From NCBI GenBank assembly GCA_006503535.1, contig QYRS01000004.1:124001-188000 (forward strand): a stretch of 64,000 nucleotides of DNA, read 5' to 3'. Shown here piece by piece: positions 23,825 through 34,012 of this stretch. Position 1 is the first letter of the stretch. Every line of letters begins with the position of its first letter. A program made the position numbers and the translations under genes. This DNA comes from Arthrinium phaeospermum (taxonomy: Eukaryota; Ascomycota; Sordariomycetes; Amphisphaeriales; Apiosporaceae). The notes beneath the pieces are model-generated. The model had not been told where the DNA came from and made no database searches. It saw only the letters and a program-made list of their open reading frames with translations.

Positions 23825-26715
23825 ATGTCGGGCGCCGAGGTTCTCGGGGTCATCTCTGCGGTGATTGGGATTGTCGACGGCATGAAGCAACTTTACGATG
23901 CGGCGTCCGACACCTCCGGACTGCCCGAGGCCTTTCGCGCGGTTGCCGCCCGCCTGCCGCTCGTCCAGGCAATTGCCACGTCCGTCCAGCATCATCTCGA
24001 ACGCGACGGATTCGACGCCTCGTCTTACGCCGCCATGATTACCGTCCTCGACCTAGCCCAGCAGCGAGCGGGGGATCTCAAGAAGCTCTTCGACAAGGTC
24101 GTCCCGCTGGACGACGATCCGCCCCGGGATCGATACCTCAAGCTGGCGAGAACGTTGGGGAAAGGTGGCAAGGTTGAAACCTTGATGGCGGGCTTGATGA
24201 CGGACGTGCAGCTCCTTGTGAGCAAGACGGGGTTGGAGAGCTCCACCGCCCTGCAGGTCCACGAGCTGCGCGAGGCCATCCAGGAGATATCCGACATGGA
24301 ACCGTCCATCCCCGACCACGAGTTCCCGAGGGAGACCTTCACCAACAACCAGTATGGCAGCGGCTCCCAGACCAACAACAACGTCGCGGGAAATGCGAAG
24401 GTTGCGCAGAATTATGGGAGCGGAAAGCAGTATCTAGCTGAGACCCAGAACTTTGGTAAGGATTAGTGGAACAAGGGGCGCGGGTACACTCGTTAATAAA
24501 GAATGGTAGTGCGTTATGAACGACCAGAAACTCCACCAGGCCCGTCTGCTATTCTGCCGTTCGGCCGTGATAAAGACTTCACTCTGCGAGATGATTTTGG
24601 ATCGCATTCGTCGGGCGTGTGACCAGCCGGGCTCACGGATTGCGCTCGTGGGACTGGGCGGTGTCGGGTAGGTTTCTAGCGTAACCGAAGAACGAAACTG
24701 GCCGGGAAAGAAGCTGATCATGTAGTAGAAAGTCGCAGCTGGCCATCGAATACGCATACCAAGTTCGAGAAGAATCACCCGGTACTTGGGTCTTTTGGGT
24801 TCATGCCAGCAACGCAGCGCGGTTTGGCCAAGGCTTCCGGGAAATCGCTGACCATGTCAAGATACCCGGGCGAAACGACCCTCGGTGCAACATCTTCCAG
24901 CTTGTGCGCGATTGGCTCCGTGGCGGAAGGAACAGAAAGTGGCGGCTCATACTCGACAACGTCGACGATGCCAGTTTCTTGATCGAGCCTGTCGACAATC
25001 ATACTGGCAACGCAAGCCAGCCGCACCCATTGCGGCTGCTGGACTACCTCCCAGTTTGCCCGGACGGATCTATCTTGATCACGAGCCGAAGTAGGGATGC
25101 GGCTCGAAAACTTGTCGAAGACTCCGACATCATCCCGGTCGGGCCCATGAGTCACGCGCAAGCGGTAGCGCTCATCGAGACAAAGCTGCCTGCGGAACAA
25201 AACAGGCACCTCGTCGAAAAGTTGGCCTCCGTACTCGAATGTATGCCACTGGCTATGATCGAAGCGACATCTTACATCTCCCAAAAGCGGCCGCTCTGGT
25301 CCGTGCAACGGTACCTCGACCAGTTCAAACTGAGCGAGCCAAGACAAGCCGAACTCCTCCACCACGAGGGCGGCCATCTCCGGCGAGATGGTGAGGCTGC
25401 AAACTCGATACTTGCGACTTGGCAGATTTCCTTCGACCACATCCGCCAAGTCAGCCCACAAGCCGCAAATCTCCTAGCTTTGATGAGCTTCTTCGACTGT
25501 CAAGGCATTCCCAGCTATCTACTTCGAGCTTGTAAACTTCGAGGTTGTGTGGAAGAAATGTGCACCGGCCAGGGTGCAATCTGTGGCTGGTCAGGTGCCG
25601 TCGACGAAGCTGTCTTGCTGCTACGAGATTACTCACTTGTCTCTTTTTCGCACCAGGCTGATCAGGCGGAAAATGGCGGCCATTTGGAAATGCACGGCCT
25701 GGTGCAGTTAGCAACACGGATGTGGCTTCAAGAGTCCGGAACGTATGAACAAAGTGAAGCGGAGTTTATCATTCTTCTCACTGATCATCTTCCGTCGGGG
25801 GATTATGAGAACTGGGCCACTTGGCGTCTGCTACTCCCGCACGCTAGATCGGCCGAGAAGCTAAGACCCGGCACCGCAGAATTGCGATTTGCATGGGCTT
25901 CGGTATTGTATCGCATGGCAGATTATTTCTGCAGTATTAATGGGAATACAATTGAGGCTGAGCAGTTGGCAATTGCTTCCATGGAAACGGTGATAGAAAC
26001 TCATGGAAGAGATCATCTGGAGAGGTTTGTTGCCATGGGGATGGTGGCCGTAGCTTACAGCCGAAATGGTCGATGGAAGGAATCCGAGGAACTCCATGTG
26101 GCAGTATTGGAGGCTTTCAAGCAGAAACTCGGGGCGGAACATGACGATACATTGGAGCGCATGTCTCATCTAGCGTGGACGTTGCAGAACCAAGGCCGAT
26201 GGGATGCCGCGGAACCTCTGCTGTTAGAAGAGGTTGAGATCAGTAAGAGGCGGCTCGGGGTGGACCATCCAGATACACTAAGACGCATGGACACTCTAGG
26301 TTTGTGCTACTTGAGAGGAAACCGGCCAGAGGACGCGGAGACACTGGTAACCGAAGTGATGGAGACTCGTAAGAAAACACTCGGCACGCACCATCCCGAC
26401 ACCTTGGGGACTATGTCCAACCTTGCGATAGTTGCCAAGTCTCGAGGCCGGGGGGAAACCGCGCAGAGATTGGGGAGGGAAGCATTGGAAATCTACACAC
26501 AGTTGCTCGGAGAGAACCGGCAACAGCCGTCGCAGGTTTGGATCACCCTTGCCCTTGTGCTGAAGACCCTTGGCCAAGACACGGATGCCATACTGGTTGT
26601 GGAACAAATGCTTGAGCTCTGGGAAAGTGACTCCAATATCGGCCCAGATAATCCGACTTATGTGTCTTTTAGTGAGATTTTGGATCGCTGGAAAGAAGAG
26701 CAACCGATGCAGTAG
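23825..26715 (+). pseudogene. SesA-like/NB-ARC/TPR NOD-like receptor, frameshifted
   Basis: Exons 23825-24455, 24510-24667 and 24729-26715. Residues 1-150 (MSGAEVLGVISAVIGIVDGM) form a helical SesA-like effector domain. Residues 172-210 are a Gly/Asn/Gln-rich segment with two YGSG-x-Q units 20 residues apart. The NB-ARC part has a conserved lead-in (ERPETPPGPSAILPFGRDKD), P-loop GLGGVGKSQLAIEY made by splicing, RLILDNVDD and SILITSRSRDAA. The C-terminus has about five kinesin-light-chain-like TPRs with the repeated G-x-x-HPDTL motif. The lead-in and the P-loop are in different frames: at 24587-24593 two bases are missing or one is extra, and exon lengths total 2776 (not a multiple of 3). An ATG at 24516 could start a protein lacking the N-terminus. 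It may be a decayed allele, an assembly indel, or two products. Confidence 0.75.
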
Positions 26716-27278
26716 ATTAGCTATAACAGCAAATGCACAACACCCACAAAGGTCTCCCATAAAGAGTCGGTGATCAGTCTACTGTGGATGTGGCTGACTA
26801 CCGATAAGGTTGAGCAGACGGCCCGTCCCGCCGTCAAGGTTAGGTATTTAAGTTTGTGTGATCCAAGGTACGATAACGCAATCTTGTTCATTCTCTTGGA
26901 GCCGACAGCAATTGCTAGGTGAAAGCTAAATTCTCCAATGGAACGGAGAAAGCGTGAAGGCATAACATGAAGATTTCTCCGGTACAGGCCCGTAGCTAGA
27001 AGCTCAAGTATATAAGCCCCCCTCCGTTCCCTTTCAAAGTCATCGTTGTTCCTCGATCCCTAAAATATACCAATACACCACATCCTATTATCTTATACCG
27101 CATTCACAACTAACTTTCTACCGCTCCTCACTCCTCTCTGTGGAAGCGAGTACTACATCACACAACAACGAAACGAATATTCGCTTTACACAACACGCAA
27201 GGAACGTTTCTCAAGAACTCCGTCTCTTTTCCCACCATAATCGTTCAGACTCCCAAAACCTACATCCAACCCGTCACA
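26716..27278. other. intergenic, promoter of small membrane protein gene
   Basis: Contains TATATAA at 27009-27015 followed by a C/T-rich stretch leading to the ATG at 27279, a usual fungal core promoter layout. Nothing else was recognised. Confidence 0.45.
27009..27015 (+). promoter_or_regulatory. TATA box
   Basis: TATATAA 264 bp before the ATG at 27279, followed by a pyrimidine-rich leader. The position implies a 5' UTR of roughly 200 nt. Confidence 0.45.
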
Positions 27279-27608
27279 ATGGCTCCCAATATCGCTGCCG
27301 CTGGCCTTCCCTCAAGCTACTCAGGGGACATTCATATCACCATTTCGGGTGCATCTGGTCCTAACCAAGACTTCATGGGGCCAGCGACGATGGCGATTCT
27401 CGCCATCCTCATGGTGTTGGGCCTGGTATGCTTCATTATCGGATCTTTCGTCCTCCCCGTCATCATGTCGATCACGGCGATGCAGCAGCACCTGGAAGAA
27501 GAACGAGGGCTCGATGAGCAAGCCGAGGAACACCGGTATGGAAAGACCGGCCATGGCAAGAAGTGCTGGTGTAAGAGAAGCAAGATGGACGATGATCACG
27601 TCTTGTAG
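27279..27608 (+). CDS. small single-pass membrane protein
   Basis: Intronless, 109 residues. One strong transmembrane segment lies at about 37-66 (MAILAILMVLGLVCFIIGSF and following). The N-terminal part is polar and lacks a signal peptide. The C-terminal tail is charged, first acidic (HLEEERGLDEQAEEH) then basic with two cysteines close together (KKCWCKR), a possible palmitoylation or metal site. The ATG context cacaATGG is optimal and a TATA box with a C/T-rich leader precedes it, which supports expression. No family recognised. Membrane location is inferred from the hydrophobic segment only. Confidence 0.65.
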   Translation: MAPNIAAAGLPSSYSGDIHITISGASGPNQDFMGPATMAILAILMVLGLVCFIIGSFVLPVIMSITAMQQHLEEERGLDEQAEEHRYGKTGHGKKCWCKRSKMDDDHVL

Positions 27609-28579
27609 ACTGGATGGATACGGCGTGCAGCCTCAAGACTTCTCCAACCAGACGGCACTGTCCCAAGACGGGTACATGTGGCATCTTGATTACACAAGAC
27701 CATAATTAGACACATCCTATACCAAATAGGCCAATTGTCAATACTATATTCAAATGAAACAGTTTTCATACTCTCTGTCGCGTCATTGCGAACCCTTGAT
27801 GAGTTTAATGCCTAGATTCATGTGCGAGGTTGCCCAGCTGGCCCGGTGGGGTGGTGGTATCTGGCAGCGAAAGCAAAGACGTGAAGGAAGTATCTCCGAG
27901 AGAAGAGGCCTCCACGTGTCACGATAGTGGAATGCAAGCAAGTATAAAAAATGGATTGGTTGCCCTTTGGCCGTCCAGTGGACTGTGGGCCATCCAGGAG
28001 TGCCTTTCTCAGGGCATCCATGCTGAGCAGAGGGTTGGTATAATTACGCCATGATGATACGTATAGAAGACTTTCAACACTTTCCCGTTGATATGTTATT
28101 GCAAAGACGGTAGCAAATATTGGTTTCGAGTGGCAGTGCAGCCATTGCGATTTGTGGCCCACCGTCGGGGCCGCGGGCAGCGGGCTTGCGGGTAGCGGTG
28201 CAATGTCGTAGCGTTGTAGCATGGTGGCCAACCGCACGGTTCTGGCCAATGAGAATGCAGGGACCCATTTCTGCGTGTCCCCCCTTTGCATAGCCCTCTC
28301 CCAGTTGGCATCCGCAGTTGATCTTCATCGGCTCGCCGGCACCGAGCCAGTGCAACCCACGAGGAATCGGCGGCCCCTATACTCTTGTCTGAGTTCACCG
28401 CAGTGTTACTCAAGCAGGATGCATTTCCTGTGATTTGGTCTATAAGTAGGCGAGTAGACTTCCAAGAAAAGGAATAAAAAGAGAAAGGTCAGAGAACCAA
28501 ACTTCTACACCACTAACACCACCACCCCAATCTCGGTTGATATCTTTTCGTTCTCCCGCGACAACCTTGCAAACCAAAC
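27609..28579. other. intergenic, nothing recognised
   Basis: 0.97 kb between the small membrane protein and the methyltransferase. A TATAAGTA at 28441 sits 139 bp before the methyltransferase ATG and is a plausible core promoter. No convincing coding frame. Confidence 0.4.
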
Positions 28580-29488
28580 ATGGCGACTTCCTCTCCTGCC
28601 AACGTCGAGGCCGAGTACTCGGTCCCTCCTTTGAGGAACTACCGAAGCTCGGCCCGCCTGCACCTGCAGCACTACCTCATCCAGAACACCCTGGGCTACC
28701 TCCTGGAGCCCACGGTCGAGAAGGCGATCGCGGGCGCCGGCCAGCTCAAGGTGGCCGACCTGGCCTGCGGCAACGGCGTGTGGCTGACCGAGCTGGCGTC
28801 GCACCTGGCCAAAACCCACGAGGGCGCCACGGTCCAGCTGGACGGTTTTGATATTAACCCCGCCAACTTCTCCGATCCCGCCTATCTCCCCGCCGGCGTG
28901 ACTCTCCAGCAGCTGGATGTCCTGGCCGCGGAGGACGCCGCGCTGCCCGCCGAGCTCAAGGGCGTCTATGATATCGTGCACATCCGCGCCTTCGAAAGCG
29001 CCATTCCCAACGCCGAGGCCGTGAAGCCCGTGCTCGCGGTCGCGTCCGCGCTGCTGAGGCCCGGCGGCTTCCTGCAGTGGGAGGAGATGCGGGGCGACAA
29101 CGTCGTCGTCGAGGCCCCGCGACCCGACGTGTCCAAGGTCGCCTGCGCCACGCTGGCGGGGCTGCTGCAGGGCGTGCTGCGCACCCCAGGGGCCGACAAG
29201 CGCTGGGTCGACGCGCTGGACACGCACCTGGCCGCCTCGGGTCTCCAGGGCACCAGGCTGCTGGTGCAGGAGAAGCGGGAGCAGGACTACCGGGCCTGGA
29301 CCGAGAGCCACCTGATGCTGTGGGAGGAGACGGCGGCGTCCTTCCCATCCGAGGCCGCGGAGCCGCAGGCGCCCATGACGCGCGAGGGATGGGTGGGGCT
29401 GCTTGGCAAGGGCGTCGCGGAGACGGAGGAGGGCGTGGTGATACACATGGACAAGATTGTGACGGCTGTCGGGCAGAAGCCTCACTAG
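28580..29488 (+). CDS. class I SAM-dependent methyltransferase
   Basis: Intronless, 302 residues. Motif I is VADLACGNGVWLTELA (about 58-73), followed by an acidic residue ending strand 2 (LDGFDINPANF), then YDIVHIRAFESA and LLRPGGFLQWEEM, the motifs III-IV region. This is the complete Rossmann methyltransferase core found in LaeA/UMTA-like fungal enzymes of secondary metabolism. The C-terminal third is variable and probably binds the acceptor. The ATG context (accaaacATGG) is good. Coding sequence is strongly GC3-biased compared with the flanks. The nearest genes are a small membrane protein and a secreted peptide gene, so no pathway is suggested. Acceptor unknown. Confidence 0.88.
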   Translation: MATSSPANVEAEYSVPPLRNYRSSARLHLQHYLIQNTLGYLLEPTVEKAIAGAGQLKVADLACGNGVWLTELASHLAKTHEGATVQLDGFDINPANFSDPAYLPAGVTLQQLDVLAAEDAALPAELKGVYDIVHIRAFESAIPNAEAVKPVLAVASALLRPGGFLQWEEMRGDNVVVEAPRPDVSKVACATLAGLLQGVLRTPGADKRWVDALDTHLAASGLQGTRLLVQEKREQDYRAWTESHLMLWEETAASFPSEAAEPQAPMTREGWVGLLGKGVAETEEGVVIHMDKIVTAVGQKPH

Positions 29489-29668
29489 AGTAATCGCATA
29501 TGCACATGTAGATTTACTGTAATTTGGAAAAATAAAATGACGAATGGTGTTTCATTGACAACATAGTGACGGAAAGAAAGTCAACGTGAGAAAGAATGAC
29601 TTCGTATGCTCCGTTCCGTCTAACCCGCTACTCTATGCCTTCTGAAACTAGCCTACGAGGCTGCGGCA

Positions 29669-30121
29669 CTAGTGCTGCGAAGCAACGAGCCTATCGCACC
29701 AATCTTGCTGTCCACGAGCCATCGGCCCAGCGGTCGGCTGGTCGGGGAAGTCGTGAGGCTTCGTGACATACATGCAAAAGTCATCGCCTTCGCAGGTTAC
29801 GCATTGGCCGGCACCGCAGAATCTCTTGAAGGAGAATGGGTCTTGCCAGTCGAGGTCTGCCCGTCGGAAGAGGGAGTCGCGGACATGATCGTCGTCGGTC
29901 GGCTGGGAGGCAGCTTGAAGGGCTTGGACGAGTTGATCGTGGTAATCGCCTAAGGGGTGCGCGGTGTTAGTTACATTGGCCCTCAGAGATTGGGATTAGT
30001 TGAATGACACGAGGGGTACCCTACCTTGACTCAGAATGGTACTGCCGCAGTTGTAATCTGCTCTGGCCATACCGGCAAGCGCGGCAACGAGGGCGGCGCC
30101 GAGGAAGATTGTTCGGAACAT
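29669..30121 (-). CDS. small secreted six-cysteine protein
   Basis: Two exons on the minus strand, 30121-30025 and 29949-29669, joined across a 75-nt intron (GTAGGG...CTTAG), giving 125 residues. Neither exon is long enough to stand out unspliced. Residues 1-21 (MFRTIFLGAALVAALAGMARA) read as a signal peptide in two parts: MFRTIFLGAALVAALAG and MARA, with cleavage predicted after ARA. The mature part has six cysteines: one near the N-terminus (DYNCGS), four clustered (FCGAGQCVTCEGDDFC) and one near the C-terminus (WCDR), an even number suited to three disulfides. It is short, secreted and cysteine-rich, the profile of fungal effector-like or antimicrobial proteins, but it matches no named family I know. 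A TATA box and an 18-bp triple repeat lie upstream. Confidence 0.75.
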
Positions 30122-30256
30122 GGTCGATACGCTGAGGGTGGTTGATGATTGGGGTTGTTCTCTAAGCAATATGTGACTGCTGGGATGTGTTCTTCATTGC
30201 GTTGATGGTAATGGTGCTGTTTCAAAGATGGACAGTGTGTAGGGGCAGGAGGGTGA

Positions 30257-30263
30257 TTATATA
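30257..30263 (-). promoter_or_regulatory. TATA box of the secreted protein gene
   Basis: TATATAA on the minus strand, 136 bp before the ATG at 30121, with the 18-bp tandem repeat starting 26 bp further upstream. Confidence 0.5.
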
Positions 30264-30288
30264 GCTAGCTGGATCTGAGTTCTCGATG

Positions 30289-30342
30289 AAGTTGAATATA
30301 GTTGACAAGTTGAATACAGTTGCCAAGTTGAATACAGTTGAA
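30289..30342. repeat. three tandem 18-bp units
   Basis: The units are AAGTTGAATATAGTTGAC, AAGTTGAATACAGTTGCC and AAGTTGAATACAGTTGAA, abutting exactly. They sit just upstream of the TATA box of the small secreted protein gene, so copy number changes could alter its promoter. Confidence 0.9.
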
Positions 30343-30841
30343 GGGCAGCAATTTGTAGTTATGACACAAGGCCAAAGCAGACCCGGTCACCGTGATAGTT
30401 CTTGGGTGCGGTGTGGTGGCCTAGATGCCTTCGATGACGCCTGAGTACCTACTCAACGAATATACGTATGACTATCTTGCTACACCCAGAATTTATAGTG
30501 ATGCACACCTCCCACTTACTAGGTGGAAGGCAATGTCGAGAATATCAATGATTTGGGTTGTGTGTAGTTACGCTAAGTAGTGGAAGCTCGAGTTGACAAG
30601 AATCTGATTGGACGGCAAAACGCCAAGTATCCATGAAGCTGAAAGTACTAAGTAGACGAACACAGCGGTAATGTGGCTGAGCATGCGTCACTATGCAGGC
30701 TACCAAACCACTAATGCAGTGAGCGGGCTGAAGGCCTCCAAAGGCGAGCCAAGCCCTGAACATGCGTCCTGTGACCATTCCCACCCTTGAGAACTGTGAT
30801 TTACCGAACTTCGATAATCGTAGCAGCGGTAACAACATATC

Positions 30842-32800
30842 ATGGCTGCGTTATCCAGCACCAGCATAGCCATGTCAAACTTCATATACGAACCACTGAC
30901 AACACCCGACGCTTTCCGTCTCCTCGTCCTGGAGCCGGGCGCGGCAGAGGATGCACTGCACTGTCGCATCGTCCACGCGACCCACTCGAGCCACCTCGAC
31001 TACGAAGCCCTGAGCTACACCTGGGGCGGCCCCCAGGAAGATGTTGGGCGGCCAGCACCCGAGTGCTTCCTCGACGGCAAGCTAACACCGCTCCGTCGCA
31101 ACTTGTACGACGCGATGCGACACCTGCGCTGGCGCGACTACGAGCGCGTCCTCTGGATCGACGCGCTGTGCATCGACCAGTCCAACACGGGCGAGCGCAA
31201 CCACCAGGTCGGCCGCATGCGCGAGATCTACAGCCAGGCCGAGACGGTGCAGGTCTGGCTGGGCTTGGCGTCCAAGACAAGCGCGACGGCCATGCGCTGG
31301 ATCGACGAGTCGGCGTCGCGCCACCGGGGAAGCTTGGGGGTGCCGGGCCGGCTGACGAACTACACGCCCGAGAGCCTCCGACGGAGCCAAGCGGCGCGGT
31401 GGCGGGCGCTGGTGAACCTCTTGGAGCGCCCCTACTGGCGGCGTGTCTGGATCGTGCAGGAGGTTGTCCTGGCGGAGAAGCTGCGGCTGCAATGCGGCCA
31501 CGACGAGGCACGGTGGGAGGGCCTCACCAACCTGTTAGACCCTCGGGGCAGACAACGGGTTTTCGAGCCGCGGGCGGTCAAGAGGACGATCGAGTCGGTC
31601 CGGAGTAGCCTGCCCGCGCGTATCCATGGTCTGCGGCGAACACATCAGCTGCGTGGGTGCCGGTTGCAGGAGGTGCTTGAAGCGACGCGGAATTCCCTCT
31701 ATACGGATCCGAGAGATCGCATCTACGGTCTGCTGGGGATCGCCGATGATGTGGGCGACGGCAGGTTCGAAGTGGACTACTCGGGCGAGCCCAACATAGA
31801 GGCCATGCTGAGGGGTCTATGGAAGTACTCTGTCGAGTGCAACCGGCCGGAGTTGGTGATCCAGAGCTGCCAGCACCTGGGGAACCGGTTTCTCAGCGAC
31901 CAGCCGACCGACAAGGATCTGATGATGCGGACTGTATCCTCACAGCCACACCAGATTAACCAGATCGAAGGGCACAGGGTGGGGACTATCATATACCTAG
32001 GTCAGCCGTGGAAAAGCAGGGCGGAGTGGGACCGGTGGCAAGTTGTCATGGGGGAGTTGTGTCAGCGTTGGACACCCTCAAAAATGAAGGCTCAATTCGA
32101 CATGTTGTCAGAAGCGACGAAAACATTCTTTCATGATGACCATTACAGCAAGCTCGGATTGGTCCGAAGGAAAGCGTTTGCCCACCTATATCAGCAAGAC
32201 GGCGAGATGGGTGCTCAGCCATACATGCAACCTATTGCTGAGCAACCTGAGATTTCCGCCGGCGGTAAGACGATGGCTCAAGAATCCGCCGAGAATGGCA
32301 CATTCAGCTCCAGCATTGGGAAGAGCTTCGATGTTTGGTACACAGGCATATCATGGCGGCTAGACCGTCGAAACGTGGCGGTCTTCATTGCCAGCAATAG
32401 CCAGATGGGCTTAGTCCCCGGGAGAATCGGTGCTGCAGGTGTACGAGTCGGGGATAGTCTGTGCCAGTTCCGGGACTCCGACGTGACGGCCGTTTTCCGT
32501 CACATGCCGGATCACCTCATCACATCCGAGGTGACGCCCAAGACCAGCCCGAACTCGAGGGGCAAGCCGATACTAGTAGGCAAAGCGATCTTGGCGAAGC
32601 GCCTGAATGGGGAACAGGAATGGGACGAGAAACTTCAACTTGACTACAGTAAACTAGACGAGCGGTATGCTCTGAGAGAGACCAGAGTGGGGCGCAAAGC
32701 CTGGCCGCAAATATTTGACGACGGGGAGGCTCCCGGGGAGGATACGTTGACATGCTTTGACATCACGGGCAAGGGGCTTATTTGGCTGACCAGTTGGTAA
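30842..32800 (+). CDS. HET-domain (heterokaryon incompatibility) protein
   Basis: Intronless, 652 residues. The HET domain spans about 45-200 with the three hallmark blocks: YEALSYTWGG, VLWIDALCIDQSNTGERNHQ with MREIYSQAETVQVWLG, and RPYWRRVWIVQEVVLA. Next come the usual post-HET blocks SLYTDPRDRIYGLLGIA and FEVDYS. The C-terminal half (from about 350) is less conserved and ends GLIWLTSW. HET proteins trigger cell death when incompatible mycelia fuse, often downstream of NOD-like receptors. ATG 30872 (MSNFIYEPL) is a likely alternative start, because many HET proteins begin with that phrase. Two NLR genes and two further HET genes lie in the window. Confidence 0.92.
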   Translation: MAALSSTSIAMSNFIYEPLTTPDAFRLLVLEPGAAEDALHCRIVHATHSSHLDYEALSYTWGGPQEDVGRPAPECFLDGKLTPLRRNLYDAMRHLRWRDYERVLWIDALCIDQSNTGERNHQVGRMREIYSQAETVQVWLGLASKTSATAMRWIDESASRHRGSLGVPGRLTNYTPESLRRSQAARWRALVNLLERPYWRRVWIVQEVVLAEKLRLQCGHDEARWEGLTNLLDPRGRQRVFEPRAVKRTIESVRSSLPARIHGLRRTHQLRGCRLQEVLEATRNSLYTDPRDRIYGLLGIADDVGDGRFEVDYSGEPNIEAMLRGLWKYSVECNRPELVIQSCQHLGNRFLSDQPTDKDLMMRTVSSQPHQINQIEGHRVGTIIYLGQPWKSRAEWDRWQVVMGELCQRWTPSKMKAQFDMLSEATKTFFHDDHYSKLGLVRRKAFAHLYQQDGEMGAQPYMQPIAEQPEISAGGKTMAQESAENGTFSSSIGKSFDVWYTGISWRLDRRNVAVFIASNSQMGLVPGRIGAAGVRVGDSLCQFRDSDVTAVFRHMPDHLITSEVTPKTSPNSRGKPILVGKAILAKRLNGEQEWDEKLQLDYSKLDERYALRETRVGRKAWPQIFDDGEAPGEDTLTCFDITGKGLIWLTSW

Positions 32801-32897
32801 TGTTATTCAGGTATCTTGTTCTGGTACTGTTAAACATGAGTGGGCACCGCCGTCTAGTGCTACGCAATCCTCCCCCTTCACCCCCTTCACTCCCTTC

Positions 32898-34012
32898 TTA
32901 CATGCACTGGTGGTAGTAGTCGTTCTGCTTGTTGCAGGTGGACCCGCTCGCGCAGGCGGTGCAGCCCGAGTACCCCTGTCCGCCGCACTGCTGGTACTTG
33001 GCCACAGAGCAGCCGCCACCATTGCCACCCGTCGGGGCCGGGGCCGCCGTGGTCGTGATCATGGTCGTAGGCTGAGGCTGAGGCTGGTTCCCGCCACCAC
33101 CGTTGTTACCGCCACCGTTGTTGTTACCGCCGCCATTCAGTCCGGGCCCGGGGATGGGGTAGCTAGAGAAGGACCCGTACAAGCTGAACAGGATGCCCGG
33201 GTCGGACGCGCTGTAGAGGCTGGTGGCGGGGACGCCGCCCGACAGGCCCGCGGACCCGCCGGAGCCGACCTTGACGTTGAGGCACTGGGGGTAGGCCTGC
33301 GCCCCGTTGGGGCTGCCGGCGGCGTGCAGGGCGATGATCTCGTGGCGCAGCACGTAGTTGCCCGGCCGCAGCGAGGCCGGGATCTGCACCTGCGAGGTGA
33401 AGTTGTTGCCGATGAGCGTGTCCGTCACCCACGTGCCCGGGTTGCTGCCGGAAATCAATGCGGCCTGGGAGATCTTGGTGAAGGACAGGCTGCCGGGGGA
33501 GGCCGAGGTGCATTCGCCTTTTTTGGTCTTCGCGTTAGCATGCATGTATGTCCTTGTGACAGATGTTGGGGCGGGGTGGGGCGAAGCTTACCGCTGCAGG
33601 GGGCGAGGTAGTTGATGACCGGGCCCTTGTGGGAGTCGGGCCAGGTGTTCCAGTACATGGTCAGCGTGTCTCCGGCATTGGCGTTGATGTAGGTCTCGCC
33701 GGCCTTGGCGCTCTTGTCTGCAGTTGGGAAGCTTGAATCAGCTATGAATCATTGGTTTCGGGAATGAAGAAACCTACGGCAAGCGATGTCGCTAGACTTG
33801 AAGGCATCGGGCGACACGAAGCCGTTGTCCTGGTTCAGTGCCTTCCAGCCGGGGGTGTTGGGCGCCGAGCCCGACGGCTGGTAGTACCAGTTGGGGTCGC
33901 AGCCCTGGACCCAAGCGCCGCCGTTGACCTTGACGCCCGCCACGTGGCCGTGGGCGGAAGCGAGCTGGAGGAGCGGGGCAGCGAATGCCGCGATCGACAG
34001 GGTGGAGTGCAT
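32898..34012 (-). CDS. AA9 lytic polysaccharide monooxygenase with CBM1
   Basis: Three exons on the minus strand: 34012-33778, 33717-33592 and 33517-32898, giving 326 residues. A signal peptide (ending LQLASA) exposes the mature N-terminal His (HGHVAG), the first copper ligand. Splicing forms DIACHKSAKAG, and WPDSHKGPVINYLAPC carries the second copper His. The axial Tyr lies in AYPQCLNVKV and the supporting RHEIIALHAAG block is present. A Gly/Asn/Gln-rich linker (about 225-290) leads to a C-terminal CBM1 (QQCGGQGYSGCTACASGSTC) that binds crystalline cellulose. The enzyme is secreted, and AA9 proteins oxidatively cleave cellulose or hemicellulose with H2O2 or O2. All active-site residues are intact. 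Confidence 0.95.
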
